Positions 7,470-15,662 of a DNA stretch of 64,000 nucleotides are shown piece by piece; position 1 is the stretch's first letter; the number at the start of each line of letters is the position of its first letter. The DNA is from Solidesulfovibrio alcoholivorans DSM 5433 (GTDB taxonomy: Bacteria > Desulfobacterota > Desulfovibrionia > Desulfovibrionales > Desulfovibrionaceae): positions 62,001-126,000 of the forward strand of contig NZ_JNJA01000007.1 of assembly GCF_000702665.1 (NCBI RefSeq). Direction: 5' to 3'. The notes below the pieces were generated by a model. It ran no database searches and was not told the DNA's origin. It was given only the letters and a program-made list of their open reading frames with translations. Made by a program: the position numbers and the translations under genes.

Positions 7470-7787
7470 TTTATCGATCACAGCCGACACAGGAGGGTCC
7501 GGGTGGCCAAGACCTGCGATTCGCTGATCGACATGATCGTTGAGGAGATTCGCTTGAGCCCCATCGTCAACATGGACGAAACCACGGTCCAGGTGTTGCT
7601 CGAGCCGGATCGGGCCAACACCAGCAAGTCGTACATGTGGGTCGCCCGGGGCGGAACGCCGAGAAAGCCGGTCGTCGTGTTTCGCTATCATCCGACTTGG
7701 GCCGGCAGTGTGGCCGAGGAAATTCTCGGCGATTTCCAAGGTTATCTGCAGACCGACGGCTATAGCGGCTACGAAACCAGGTGTTAG
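7470..7787 (+). pseudogene. IS66-family transposase fragment
   Basis: About 100 codons of an IS66 transposase core (TnpC/DDE_Tnp_IS66). The segment LIDMIVEEIRLSPIVNMDET contains the first catalytic Asp, followed by the strand pattern YMWVARGGTP and QTDGYSGYE, which contains the second catalytic Asp. Both ends are missing: relatives are over 500 residues and continue beyond GYE, while here the frame stops 3 codons later. Homology probably begins upstream of the first GTG. No inverted repeats were found. This is a dead remnant marking a past insertion at the junction between GC-rich and AT-rich island DNA. Confidence 0.8.
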
Positions 7788-7851
7788 CGAAGGGGGCCGC
7801 CCCGTTAGTCAGGAGTGTTGAGGCATTACTCAACGCCTACTACAAGCATGG

Positions 7852-10164
7852 TCAAGAGCTTACAATATAAAATGTATCAGAAGTAGATCCTTCTTTGCGA
7901 ATAAGTCCTTTGCCTAATAAACTGAAAAGAATTTCCTTGACACGATGTTCTTTAATCTTTGTATACTTAACTATTTCTTTCTTTTTTGTTTTAACATTTT
8001 CTTTTATAAATTCAAAAATTTGATTTTCCTGGTCAGTTAATTCTGGATTATTGCATGAGCTTGATTGATTTTCACTTTCAACATTATCTTCCGCAGCGTC
8101 TGATTCGACATAGTCTTCAATAGTGTCTGCACATGTATTAGTGGCGGTCACGAATTCTTCAACGTCCTGTTCATTGTCCCCATCATCCTCACTGCTTAAA
8201 TTAACCCACTTGGAGGCTTTTGAATCAATCATAGGTTTGTTTAGGAAAAATACGCTTTGGTTGTTTTCAAGCTCGATGTATTCTTTGCATTTTTCATAGG
8301 TAACATTTATCAGAGCCCCTGGCTTTTTTAGAAACTTCTCATCTACGCCTTTAAAATAACCCTTCTCGGCAGATTCTTTGCCTGCAATTTTAATCACATT
8401 TTGCATTAAATTGTGAAGTTTTTGACTGCCGTGCATCCCGCCTTCTTTGTTTGTGTGATGTGCAAATATACTTGCAACACCTATTTCAGCCATCTTCTCC
8501 GCAAAATTAATAATTTCGCTCACAGCTTTTTCTGCCATAGTTTGTTCCCGGAGAATTGAAAATAAGTTATCGAGTGCAACGACTGAAATCCCGTTGTCTT
8601 TAATTAATTTAATCAAGAGGATTTGATTGTCGTTAGAAAAGAAATTACCAGATAATTTCTTTGTGTCGCGCAAAGAAATAAACAGGAGGTTGTCTTTGTA
8701 CAAATCTTCGTAAGGATAGGCCTCTGCCAACTGAGAAAAGCGTTGTCTGAGCTTTTTGACGCCACTCTCTCCATCGACCAACAGCACCTTTCGAGGATGT
8801 TCAACCTTAAATCCAAAGCTATTAATTTTGTACGCAATCGAATGAAGAAAAGTAAGAAGCAGCATTCCCTTTCCTGCATTTGAAGGCCCGTATATCAATG
8901 TGAAATTATCAAATGCTATTAAGCTGTCAAAAAACCGATATTGTTTATAATTAGACGCAGAGAGCAGATCAACCATCTCAGAGGCGTTCATCAAAAAAGT
9001 GTCATCGACATTGCTCTCTGGATTGTCGACCAAATCATGCTTGACACACCATGCTTCAAATTGTTTCATCGAAAGAGATAATTTTTTGATTCTATTAACA
9101 AGAAGTGACGCCTCTTTTGGCAAAAAACTAATGGCGTTTTGGGCAACGTATTGCTCCCACTTGCCGTTAAAAGTGATATTGCAATCTCCCCCGTCATACA
9201 GCACATACGGTTCCGGACAAATCAAAACTGACCTAGCCCCAATGGCTTCAATTTTTTTAGCGTACTCTAACATATTTAGATATGAATTTCGAGAAATCGA
9301 TGGAACGAGGACAACATCACGCCCATATAGGCGATCAAAGTAAACATTGTCCATCTCAGGAAATCCACCGAAGAATGTTGTCACGACAACATCTTTATCG
9401 TAAACCAGGGCGGAATCATGTATCTTTTTTTGAAAAAAATCAGCAACCACAGGATTTTCAAAAAAAACAACCACTGCCTCTCGATTCTTTTCAATCAGAT
9501 CTTCATTAACCAAGCGTAATAACTTACTAGCTCTTCCAAGATGCATTTCATAGCACGGATGCCCATTGCTCTGATCATACTTTTTAACATGGGCTGGCAA
9601 CGCGACGTATCTCTTATCTGATTTGTAAACAACAATGCCGCCACTGATATTTCCTGATATGTTTTTTATATATACAACTCTGTCTAGTTTAAAATGGCCA
9701 TCCCTCGTCTCAATTTGACCTGGAAGATATTCGCCAACAGGGTAATTAAATTTATTACTTATTTCTGGTTGGTCTTGGTGTCTTTGCACATTAAATAACC
9801 CAAACAAACTTTCAGAGTTTATCTTTATTTCTTGACCTAGAGAACTCGCCGCGTTTATTTTTGTTAGATTATTTAAAATAGAATATGCCTCAACGACTGA
9901 GTTCATTGCCATTCCATCATATCTAACGACAAAATTGTTATCTCTGTCGAAAAGCATGGCAGGTTCAGCATACATTGCAGTGTTTAAATTTGATATCCAC
10001 CTCGGAACATGGCTATTTTTAATATTTGTACTGTAGTAATACTCAACAACAGAGATAAATATATCGTCTTTTATAAACCGATCGACATCGTATAAATCGA
10101 TTAAGTTTCTTTCGCCAACGCACTTAATCCACTCTTCGTTGTTTTTCAAATCCTGCTTACTCAT
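7852..10164 (-). CDS. RepA/DnaB-like AAA ATPase, putative island replication helicase/primase
   Basis: A 770-residue protein in three parts. Residues ~1-400 form an uncharacterised region, possibly including a primase-type TOPRIM-like segment (SVLICPEPYVLYDGG). Residues ~415-640 are a RecA-fold ATPase with Walker A GPSNAGKG (~424-431), Walker B-like VVALDNL and a sensor segment SIFAHHTNKEGGMHGS, as in RepA-type hexameric helicases (AAA_25). After an acidic linker (~670-720), the C-terminal ~60 residues (QENQIFEFIKENVKTKKKEI...) look like a winged helix. AAGGA lies ~10 bases before the ATG. AT-rich codon usage sets it apart from the GC-rich operon next to it. Replication of the island is inferred from fold and context. 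A phage-defence ATPase is an alternative. Confidence 0.6.
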   Translation of the reverse strand: MSKQDLKNNEEWIKCVGERNLIDLYDVDRFIKDDIFISVVEYYYSTNIKNSHVPRWISNLNTAMYAEPAMLFDRDNNFVVRYDGMAMNSVVEAYSILNNLTKINAASSLGQEIKINSESLFGLFNVQRHQDQPEISNKFNYPVGEYLPGQIETRDGHFKLDRVVYIKNISGNISGGIVVYKSDKRYVALPAHVKKYDQSNGHPCYEMHLGRASKLLRLVNEDLIEKNREAVVVFFENPVVADFFQKKIHDSALVYDKDVVVTTFFGGFPEMDNVYFDRLYGRDVVLVPSISRNSYLNMLEYAKKIEAIGARSVLICPEPYVLYDGGDCNITFNGKWEQYVAQNAISFLPKEASLLVNRIKKLSLSMKQFEAWCVKHDLVDNPESNVDDTFLMNASEMVDLLSASNYKQYRFFDSLIAFDNFTLIYGPSNAGKGMLLLTFLHSIAYKINSFGFKVEHPRKVLLVDGESGVKKLRQRFSQLAEAYPYEDLYKDNLLFISLRDTKKLSGNFFSNDNQILLIKLIKDNGISVVALDNLFSILREQTMAEKAVSEIINFAEKMAEIGVASIFAHHTNKEGGMHGSQKLHNLMQNVIKIAGKESAEKGYFKGVDEKFLKKPGALINVTYEKCKEYIELENNQSVFFLNKPMIDSKASKWVNLSSEDDGDNEQDVEEFVTATNTCADTIEDYVESDAAEDNVESENQSSSCNNPELTDQENQIFEFIKENVKTKKKEIVKYTKIKEHRVKEILFSLLGKGLIRKEGSTSDTFYIVSS

Positions 10165-10200
10165 TATGCGCGATTCCTTTTTGTTTCATCAAATTTGTCT

Positions 10201-10231
10201 GCTGGCACCCGACAACACTTCGAGTGCCAGC
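10201..10231. promoter_or_regulatory. Inverted repeat upstream of the ATPase gene
   Basis: GCTGGCAC (10201-10208) and GTGCCAGC (10224-10231) form a perfect 8-bp stem with a 15-base loop, between the last microprotein ORF and the ATPase start. On the minus strand no T-run follows, so it is more likely an operator or processing site than a terminator. Confidence 0.35.
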
Positions 10232-10259
10232 TCTTTATCAACAAAAGATTCCGGAGACC

Positions 10260-10376
10260 TCACGTATTTCCTGCCAAAAAGAGACCTGACATAAAGCTAA
10301 TATCTTCCCTACTACCCTCCATCGGCAATGCCATGCAACAAAAATATTTTCTGCTAGCAAATATTCCACACTCCAT
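10260..10376 (-). CDS. Putative 38-aa microprotein (third of three)
   Basis: An ATG at 10376 with GGAGGAG 6 bases upstream opens a 38-codon frame that starts MECGIFASRKYFCCMALPME. The GGAGGAG motif overlaps the end of the preceding microprotein ORF. The product has three Cys in its first 14 residues and a hydrophobic C-terminal segment. Function is unknown. Support is the strong ribosome-binding site and its place at the end of a chain of coupled ORFs. Confidence 0.4.
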   Translation of the reverse strand: MECGIFASRKYFCCMALPMEGSREDISFMSGLFLAGNT

Positions 10377-10379
10377 TTT

Positions 10380-10451
10380 TTACTCCTCCATCTTTTCACG
10401 AATAAACTCAAGTACCGCCACAATCACCGGCACCCACGGAAATCCATTCAT
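10380..10451 (-). CDS. Putative 23-aa hydrophobic microprotein (second of three)
   Basis: The ATG at 10451 overlaps the stop of the preceding 43-codon ORF in an ATGA arrangement and has GGAGGT 5 bases upstream. The product starts MNGFPWVPVIVAVLEF and ends in a charged IREKMEE tail. It could be a minimal membrane or amphipathic peptide. It is too short for standard gene finders. No family is recognised. Translational coupling and a near-ideal ribosome-binding site are the evidence. Confidence 0.4.
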   Translation of the reverse strand: MNGFPWVPVIVAVLEFIREKMEE

Positions 10452-10579
10452 CGCATACCTCCTTCCTCATGTTGTTGTCCACACGACTCCCGTCCCAACA
10501 CCAAAAACCAGTTGGGCACTTTCACCTCACCACACCACGCTGGCTCACACTGCTCCTGACCTTTATTCCCTGTGTTCAT
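10448..10579 (-). CDS. Putative 43-aa microprotein (first of three)
   Basis: The ATG at 10579 overlaps the TGA stop of the VWA gene (ATGA) and is preceded by AGGAGG at 6 bases. The product starts MNTGNKGQEQCEPAWCGEVK, is soluble, and has three Cys (11, 16 and 33) and two Trp. It is the first of three tiny ORFs that continue the exonuclease-AAA-DUF3150-VWA operon with overlapping starts. Function is unknown. Confidence 0.45.
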   Translation of the reverse strand: MNTGNKGQEQCEPAWCGEVKVPNWFLVLGRESCGQQHEEGGMR

Positions 10580-12306
10580 GGCCGTCCTCCTGCTGGCCTT
10601 TGGGCCAAGGCCTTGTGCAGCAATGTGAACATCGCTTCCGGCAACTCTGACAGCGACTTTACGCCCACACTGGATCGCGGCAGCAAGGCCTGGATGGCTG
10701 CGGATTGGATGCCGATCCCGTAGACCTCAAATCCCAAGGTATGAGCGGTCCCCAGTACCCTTTGAGCGGCCGGCACCGAATCCGGCTCGCCATCCGTCAC
10801 GATGACGATCATCTTGCGATCCTCCTTGAGCAACACCATCTGCTGGAGCACCCACCACAAGACCTGGGCCAAGGGCGTGTAGCCTTCTGCCAGGATGTCG
10901 AGATGGGCGTGCACACGCTGCCCGTGTTCGATAAGCGGGGCCACGGTGACGCCGTCATGCGCACTGCCTGCCGGAAAGGTCGAGACCGCCACATTGATCC
11001 CTTTGATCCGCTCCAGGGCCAAGGCGACGGCATAGCAGGCCATGGCCGCCAATCGTAGCGGCTCCCCGGACATGGAACCACTGCTGTCGAGGAGCACGTG
11101 CACCGCCGTATGGACCGCCACCTTTTGGCCCCAAGCGGCGAACACACGGCCATCTCCGGTCAGCACCCGATGCAGCCGCTTCGTATCCAACCGGCCACGA
11201 CGCCCGCTTTGGCAACGCACCAACCGATGCGCCTGCAGCAGCCGATACAAGCGGGTCCGCATGGCCACGGACGCCTGCAGACACGCCTCCAGTTCGGAAG
11301 CGCCAAAGGGCTGCCCGGGCTTGTCGCCACGCCGGGCCACGGCCAGCGCCAAGTCGGGCGCATCCACCGCATTGGCGCAAAGCGTCTGCGCCAACTGCTC
11401 GCCCAGGTGCAACGGCCAGTCGCCCTCCAGAGGCGCGTCCAGCGCTTCCAGCAAGCTTTTTTGCACCACCCCGGCCTGGCCCTGGACCTCCTCCTCTTCT
11501 TGGGACGCAGCGGCAACAGGCACATTTTGCTCCGGTGCTAAAGCCTCATCCACCATGTCCTCGACGGGATCTTCCGACTCCTCCTTGTCCGCACCCGCCT
11601 CCGCTTCCTCCTCCTGCGCTACGGATTTCAAGCCATTGTCGCTCCCTTTGGGCATGGCATTTCCAGACGCGACAGCTTGTGCCTCCTTCCGGAGCACAGC
11701 GACAATTTCCTCGGCAAAGGTTATGGCGTCCTGGGTGCTCCGGCATGCTGCTCTCACACGGTCCAGGATTTCCTGGACGAGCGGCCACAGCCCCGGCAAA
11801 CAGGCCTCAATGGTGGCAACCGCCTTGTCCCGATTGGCCGATACCTCCGGCGCGTCCCAGGAGCGCACGGTGAGCAATATGGCGTTTAAAACGGACAGGG
11901 CCGGGGTGTTGTCCCCGGCCCTGTCCTCTTCGTCTGCGAAGTAATACGCGATGAGCCACCTGAAATTGTGGCGACAGCCTGGAAAGAGATCTCCCAGTTT
12001 GTTCTCCACCCGCCAGTCTTCCAGCGAATTCCAGATGTGCCTGGAAAACGGCGTGGACGGCCAGGCGGCCAGCGCATCAAAATCCGTTTCCCGGATATGG
12101 GCTGCCTCATGATCGATCAGGCCCCGGACCAGGGGCAACAGCGTCTCCTCTCCTTCCGCCGGCAAACTGGGCAGGCAAATGACCTTGCCGTCCGTATGGG
12201 CGTCCTTGCCGCCCATGACCACGGAAACGCCATAGGCATCCCCAAGAACCGCCGCCAGAAGCGGCAGGGATCGCAGTACGTGGCGCATGGTTCCCATGGC
12301 GCTCAC
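10576..12306 (-). CDS. CobT-like VWA-domain protein with HExxH motif
   Basis: A ~576-residue protein. The N-terminal part has LIDHEAAHIRETDFDALAAW (an HExxH at ~66-70), followed by IWNSLEDWRVENKLGDLF, resembling the metallopeptidase-like N-terminus of VWA proteins that pair with MoxR ATPases. An acidic Glu/Ala-rich region spans ~215-290. A VWA domain near ~405-570 has the MIDAS motif DSSGS and VTDGEPDS. CobT of aerobic cobaltochelatase is the named relative, but no cobalamin genes are nearby. The start is GTG at 12306, overlapping the DUF3150 stop (GTGA); ATG at 12297 is an alternative. It probably works with the AAA+ protein two genes upstream as a metal-dependent remodelling machine. Protease activity is unproven. 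Confidence 0.75.
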   Translation of the reverse strand: MSAMGTMRHVLRSLPLLAAVLGDAYGVSVVMGGKDAHTDGKVICLPSLPAEGEETLLPLVRGLIDHEAAHIRETDFDALAAWPSTPFSRHIWNSLEDWRVENKLGDLFPGCRHNFRWLIAYYFADEEDRAGDNTPALSVLNAILLTVRSWDAPEVSANRDKAVATIEACLPGLWPLVQEILDRVRAACRSTQDAITFAEEIVAVLRKEAQAVASGNAMPKGSDNGLKSVAQEEEAEAGADKEESEDPVEDMVDEALAPEQNVPVAAASQEEEEVQGQAGVVQKSLLEALDAPLEGDWPLHLGEQLAQTLCANAVDAPDLALAVARRGDKPGQPFGASELEACLQASVAMRTRLYRLLQAHRLVRCQSGRRGRLDTKRLHRVLTGDGRVFAAWGQKVAVHTAVHVLLDSSGSMSGEPLRLAAMACYAVALALERIKGINVAVSTFPAGSAHDGVTVAPLIEHGQRVHAHLDILAEGYTPLAQVLWWVLQQMVLLKEDRKMIVIVTDGEPDSVPAAQRVLGTAHTLGFEVYGIGIQSAAIQALLPRSSVGVKSLSELPEAMFTLLHKALAQRPAGGRP

Positions 12307-13322
12307 CAAAGCCCCATGCTGGGTATCCGCGCCCCGGCCCCTGGATCGGGCAAGGCCACACGTTCAAGTGATTCTTCATCCGATTCGTCCAACAGTTCCC
12401 CAAGGTCGTCCGGGGACGCTTCCGGCAATGGCGCGCGCAGGACCGCGTCGAGCACCGTGGCCGGGCCGTAGCCTTCGATGACCTTTTGGCTGTGCTCGAT
12501 CAGCGCATCAGGATCGCGCAGCAGGCAGACCAGGCCTTGGAGCATGAGCAGATCAGTGCCGGTGATGGTCCCCTTGCGGGGCAGACGCGACAGCGCCATC
12601 TGGACAATCTCCGCCACCGGAGCCACATGGGGCTCTACGAAGGTCAGGCCCATGAGCTTTTGGTACATGGTGCGAAGCGGCGAAAGGGCCTTGTGGGTGA
12701 CCTCCGTGCGGCCAGCATACACCTTGCGCCAAGTCTCATCGGCAGACTTGGCGATCTCGGTGAAAAGCGTTGCGCCAAGTTGCTCCACCTCCTCATACAA
12801 ACCAGAGGCGGCCATGGTTTCGGTATCGGGATGACCCATAAGCGGCGCGACCTTGTAGAACTGCCAGGCAAACCCCAGCCGGGCGCGCACATAGTCGCTG
12901 CCGACGGTCGCGTTGGCCAAGATGTTGGCCCAATCGGCATGCTTGGCGATCCAATCCCTGACCAGGCCATCGTATTCGGCCAGAAACACTTCCTTGTGGG
13001 CGAAAAAATCGTCGCGGATCACGGTCAGCTCCTGGACGATTTCCGTCGCCTTGTCCTCGGGAACGGCCCAGCCTCCGAGGAAACGGATGCCGTGCCGGTC
13101 CAAAAACGAAAAGGCCCGCGCCTTGAGCGTGCCGAAGATGCGCAGACTTTCCGGCGGCGCGATGCGCTTGCTGCCAAGGGACGCCAGATCTTCCGGCGGC
13201 AGGTCCACATGCCCGAAGTCTTCCAGAGTCAGTTTTTTGCGGGCCGACCACAGGGTAACATTGAGGTTGACGGCCAGGATGTTGTCCAACACGCGGATAT
13301 CGGAAAGGACGGGCGTATCCAT
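12303..13322 (-). CDS. DUF3150 family protein
   Basis: A 339-residue protein of the DUF3150 family, which is repeatedly found on phages and integrative elements between CobS-like ATPase and CobT-like VWA genes, as here. The sequence starts MDTPVLSDIRVLDNILAVNL and is mostly helical and soluble, with no membrane segment or catalytic motif I can recognise. Its C-terminus is acidic (LGELLDESDEESLE). I start it at the ATG at 13322, with GGAGGAG 5 bases upstream; the longer frame needs TTG. It overlaps the VWA start by 4 bases, so it is translationally coupled. It may be an adaptor or substrate-recognition subunit, which is inference. Confidence 0.7.
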   Translation of the reverse strand: MDTPVLSDIRVLDNILAVNLNVTLWSARKKLTLEDFGHVDLPPEDLASLGSKRIAPPESLRIFGTLKARAFSFLDRHGIRFLGGWAVPEDKATEIVQELTVIRDDFFAHKEVFLAEYDGLVRDWIAKHADWANILANATVGSDYVRARLGFAWQFYKVAPLMGHPDTETMAASGLYEEVEQLGATLFTEIAKSADETWRKVYAGRTEVTHKALSPLRTMYQKLMGLTFVEPHVAPVAEIVQMALSRLPRKGTITGTDLLMLQGLVCLLRDPDALIEHSQKVIEGYGPATVLDAVLRAPLPEASPDDLGELLDESDEESLERVALPDPGAGARIPSMGLW

Positions 13323-13344
13323 GTTCTCCTCCAAAGGATCAAGG

Positions 13345-14322
13345 TTATGCCGTCAGCGGAAACAGCCGCTGAGCCAGTTCGTGGAGCAGAGCCTGGGTTT
13401 CCTTTGTCGCGCGGTAGGCCAGGGCGCGGTCCAGGGCATAGGTCACCGGCTGGATGCCCTGGCGGGCAAGGGGCTGAAAACGGAGCGTCAGGGCGGCCCA
13501 ACGCAGCAACGTGCGGGTTGAAAAGGTCACTTCGATCGTCTTGGCGATTTCGCCCGAGGTTTGCCCGACGAAGAGCTTGCGCACCTCCTGGGCATACTCC
13601 ACCATACGGGATCGCACCGACTCGGGAAGCTGCTCCGCCTGGCGCTCCAGAAGGGCAAGCTCGGCCGAGGCCTCGGGATACCCCACTTCGCACAACCAGA
13701 AGCGGTCCATAAAAGCCAAGTTTTGCTGCAACGTCCCCTGGTAAAGACCGGTCTCGTCAAAGGAGCCGTTGGTGTTGGCCGTGGCTGCGAACCGGAACAT
13801 GGGATGCGGCGAAACGAGTTCTCCACCGTTTTCGGCCAGGCAAAGCGGCTGACCATCCAAGATGCCGTTGCAGCCGGCGGCAACATCCGGGCTGACCAGA
13901 TCAATCTCATTGAGCAGAAAGAGGCCGCCGTAGCGCATGGCCAGGGTCAAGGGACCATAGGTGTATTCCATGGAGCCCTCGCGCACGGCCAGGTGGCCGA
14001 CCAGATCGGCAAATTCCAACCGGCCGTGGGCCGTCACCTCGAAAACCGGATAGTGGAGCCTGGCGGCCAGTTCCTTGATCAAAGAAGTCTTGCCCGAGCC
14101 GGTTGGGCCAAACACGTACAGCGGATCGCTTTGGTCCAAGAACCAGACGATGATGTCGCGGCTGGATTCGTGGAACACGTAATCCGGCGACGGGATCGGC
14201 GTGTAGCGACACGGCGCGGCAAATCCCCGGACCTCCTTCCCGGACGACGTGCCGCTGAAAACCGTCCCGGCATCCAGTTCCGTGGGCTCCAGGGCATCGA
14301 GCTCCTGCAGGTCGTTGTTCAT
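13345..14322 (-). CDS. CobS/MoxR-like AAA+ ATPase
   Basis: A 325-residue AAA+ ATPase. Walker A is GPTGSGKTSLIKEL (~70-83) and Walker B is GGLFLLNEIDL (~131-141), followed by a NGILDGQPLCL turn and sensor 1 RFAATANTN. These are diagnostic of the MoxR/CobS clade, whose members form hexamers and act with VWA partners. The start is taken as the ATG at 14322, with GAGG upstream at 9 bases; the longer frame overlaps the nuclease gene without homology. It follows the nuclease stop by 11 bases and precedes DUF3150 by 22. It is predicted to supply ATP-driven remodelling for the island's recombination or replication module. Confidence 0.8.
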   Translation of the reverse strand: MNNDLQELDALEPTELDAGTVFSGTSSGKEVRGFAAPCRYTPIPSPDYVFHESSRDIIVWFLDQSDPLYVFGPTGSGKTSLIKELAARLHYPVFEVTAHGRLEFADLVGHLAVREGSMEYTYGPLTLAMRYGGLFLLNEIDLVSPDVAAGCNGILDGQPLCLAENGGELVSPHPMFRFAATANTNGSFDETGLYQGTLQQNLAFMDRFWLCEVGYPEASAELALLERQAEQLPESVRSRMVEYAQEVRKLFVGQTSGEIAKTIEVTFSTRTLLRWAALTLRFQPLARQGIQPVTYALDRALAYRATKETQALLHELAQRLFPLTA

Positions 14323-14333
14323 GGCGTTTTCCC

Positions 14334-15590
14334 TCAATTTGCGGTTGAAAATGAAGAGGCCACCCTGTCTTGGGTGGCCCCTGGTGTGGCGCGCATCGCC
14401 CGCACAAGCAGTCGTGTCGTCGGCTGCCCTCGCGTCTGGCATCGGGCAAGGAGTTGCTCCGCCTTTGAAACGGACCCTGTAAGGGCTGTGATTTCCTGGC
14501 GCAGTCTTTCCGTGTCGAGACCACGCCGTCCGTTTTGCTGCGCCAGTTTGCAGCGGTAGCCCCCTGCCTGAATCCAGGCGTGATTTGCCTGGCTCAGGGC
14601 GTATGCGGTACGGATCAGCTCCTCCTTTTCCTCAATCGTTTCCTCAAGGGCCTGCTTTTTCGCCTTCAGGGTAAAAAGCGTTCGCAGATCCCCTTCCCAG
14701 TCGTGATGCTCTTCTCCCCGAAACTTCGGGCAGTCCGCATTCCAATCGCAGTAGCTGCAGAGCCCATGACAGCCGTTGGCCGTGGGCAAGCTATCGATGT
14801 CGCTCCGGCCTTCCCGGCACGAGATGCAATGCAACCAGAGCGCGGATGCGGTCTTCAGGCACATCTCCAACATGGCCGGGTGCGCCACGTAAGGCCCAAA
14901 GGCCTTCCCATCGGTCATGGACAGGCAAAGGACCCAGGCCTGCAGATCCACCTGTTCGGGACGCTTGGGCAGTTTGACGCCAAGGCAGGCTTGGCAGAGT
15001 TCAGGAAAGGTCAGGCGGGAAGAAACCACGTGTCCGTTGGCGTCCCGCAGTGAGAAGGCCTTGGTGTTCCAGGCGGCATGGAGAAGCCCGACCTGGCCGT
15101 ACACCTGCGTTTCGTAAGACGTGTACAGCGCGTCCGGCAACCGCTGCGCGCTTTTGCACTCAAGGATGCGCACCGTGGGCACCGGCGTTGGACTCACGAG
15201 CACGAAGTCCAGGTGGGCACGAATGGGCGTCCCCTGGTGGATGATTTCGATCTCAAGTTGCCGTAGGAGCAAAAGATCATGGGCGTTTAGGGCATGGTCG
15301 ACCAGGTCCTCGAAGCAGTGCCCGCGCTGCAGCGTCAGATGCCGGCGCAGCGTTGCCTGCGCGAATTCAGGCGGCACGTCGTGGTCCCCTCCCCCTGCCG
15401 GCAACAGCTTGGACGCCACCGTCGCCCGCATGCATTCCATGGCCCGGCCCACGTCGCTGAGCCCCACGTATCCCGTGCGATCACCAAGGAATTTTTGAGT
15501 CGAAAGAGCAGCATACCGTTTGAGGCCTTGTGAAAGAATTTCAAGCAAGACCGAGGCTTGATCTTTTTGCATGACGAAATTCCTGTGCAT
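14334..15590 (-). CDS. Fe-S PD-(D/E)XK exonuclease (Cas4/RecB-like)
   Basis: A 418-residue nuclease. Core motifs are RGHCFEDLVDHAL, AHLDFVLVS (catalytic Asp), ILECKSAQRL (E-x-K, ~140-147) and YETQVYGQVGLLH (motif IV, QxxxY-like). A Cys at 53 and a C-terminal cluster GCHGLCSYCDWNADCP (~275-290) reproduce the one-plus-three Cys arrangement of Fe-S nucleases such as Cas4 and AddB. The C-terminal ~120 residues are helical, coiled-coil-like. A role analogous to lambda exonuclease, making ssDNA for the ERF protein, is inferred from gene order. The start is 15590 or the in-frame ATG at 15572, which has AGGA at 8 bases. A GC hairpin overlies its last codons. Confidence 0.8.
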   Translation of the reverse strand: MHRNFVMQKDQASVLLEILSQGLKRYAALSTQKFLGDRTGYVGLSDVGRAMECMRATVASKLLPAGGGDHDVPPEFAQATLRRHLTLQRGHCFEDLVDHALNAHDLLLLRQLEIEIIHQGTPIRAHLDFVLVSPTPVPTVRILECKSAQRLPDALYTSYETQVYGQVGLLHAAWNTKAFSLRDANGHVVSSRLTFPELCQACLGVKLPKRPEQVDLQAWVLCLSMTDGKAFGPYVAHPAMLEMCLKTASALWLHCISCREGRSDIDSLPTANGCHGLCSYCDWNADCPKFRGEEHHDWEGDLRTLFTLKAKKQALEETIEEKEELIRTAYALSQANHAWIQAGGYRCKLAQQNGRRGLDTERLRQEITALTGSVSKAEQLLARCQTRGQPTTRLLVRAMRATPGATQDRVASSFSTAN

Positions 15591-15600
15591 AGCGATCCCC

Positions 15601-15636
15601 CAAAAAAAGCGGGCTACCCCTGTGGGCAGCCCGCTT
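15601..15636 (-). terminator. Rho-independent terminator after the ERF gene
   Basis: On the minus strand, AAGCGGGCT and AGCCCGCTT (9-bp perfect stem, 12-base loop) are followed by a run of at least seven T. It lies between the ERF gene and the nuclease gene, so it should limit read-through into the nuclease-AAA-DUF3150-VWA operon. Confidence 0.85.
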
Positions 15637-15662
15637 ACGTTGACTGGATTTTGTGTGACCGA

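Noticed and set aside
10195-10723. Plus-strand frames of 151 and 84 codons near the end of the VWA gene
   Set aside because: They are antisense to the VWA gene and the coupled microproteins, and lack ribosome-binding sites and family resemblance.
10576-12306. CobT-like protein taken as evidence of cobalamin synthesis
   Set aside because: No cobalamin genes are nearby, and the CobS/DUF3150/CobT set on mobile elements is known without them.
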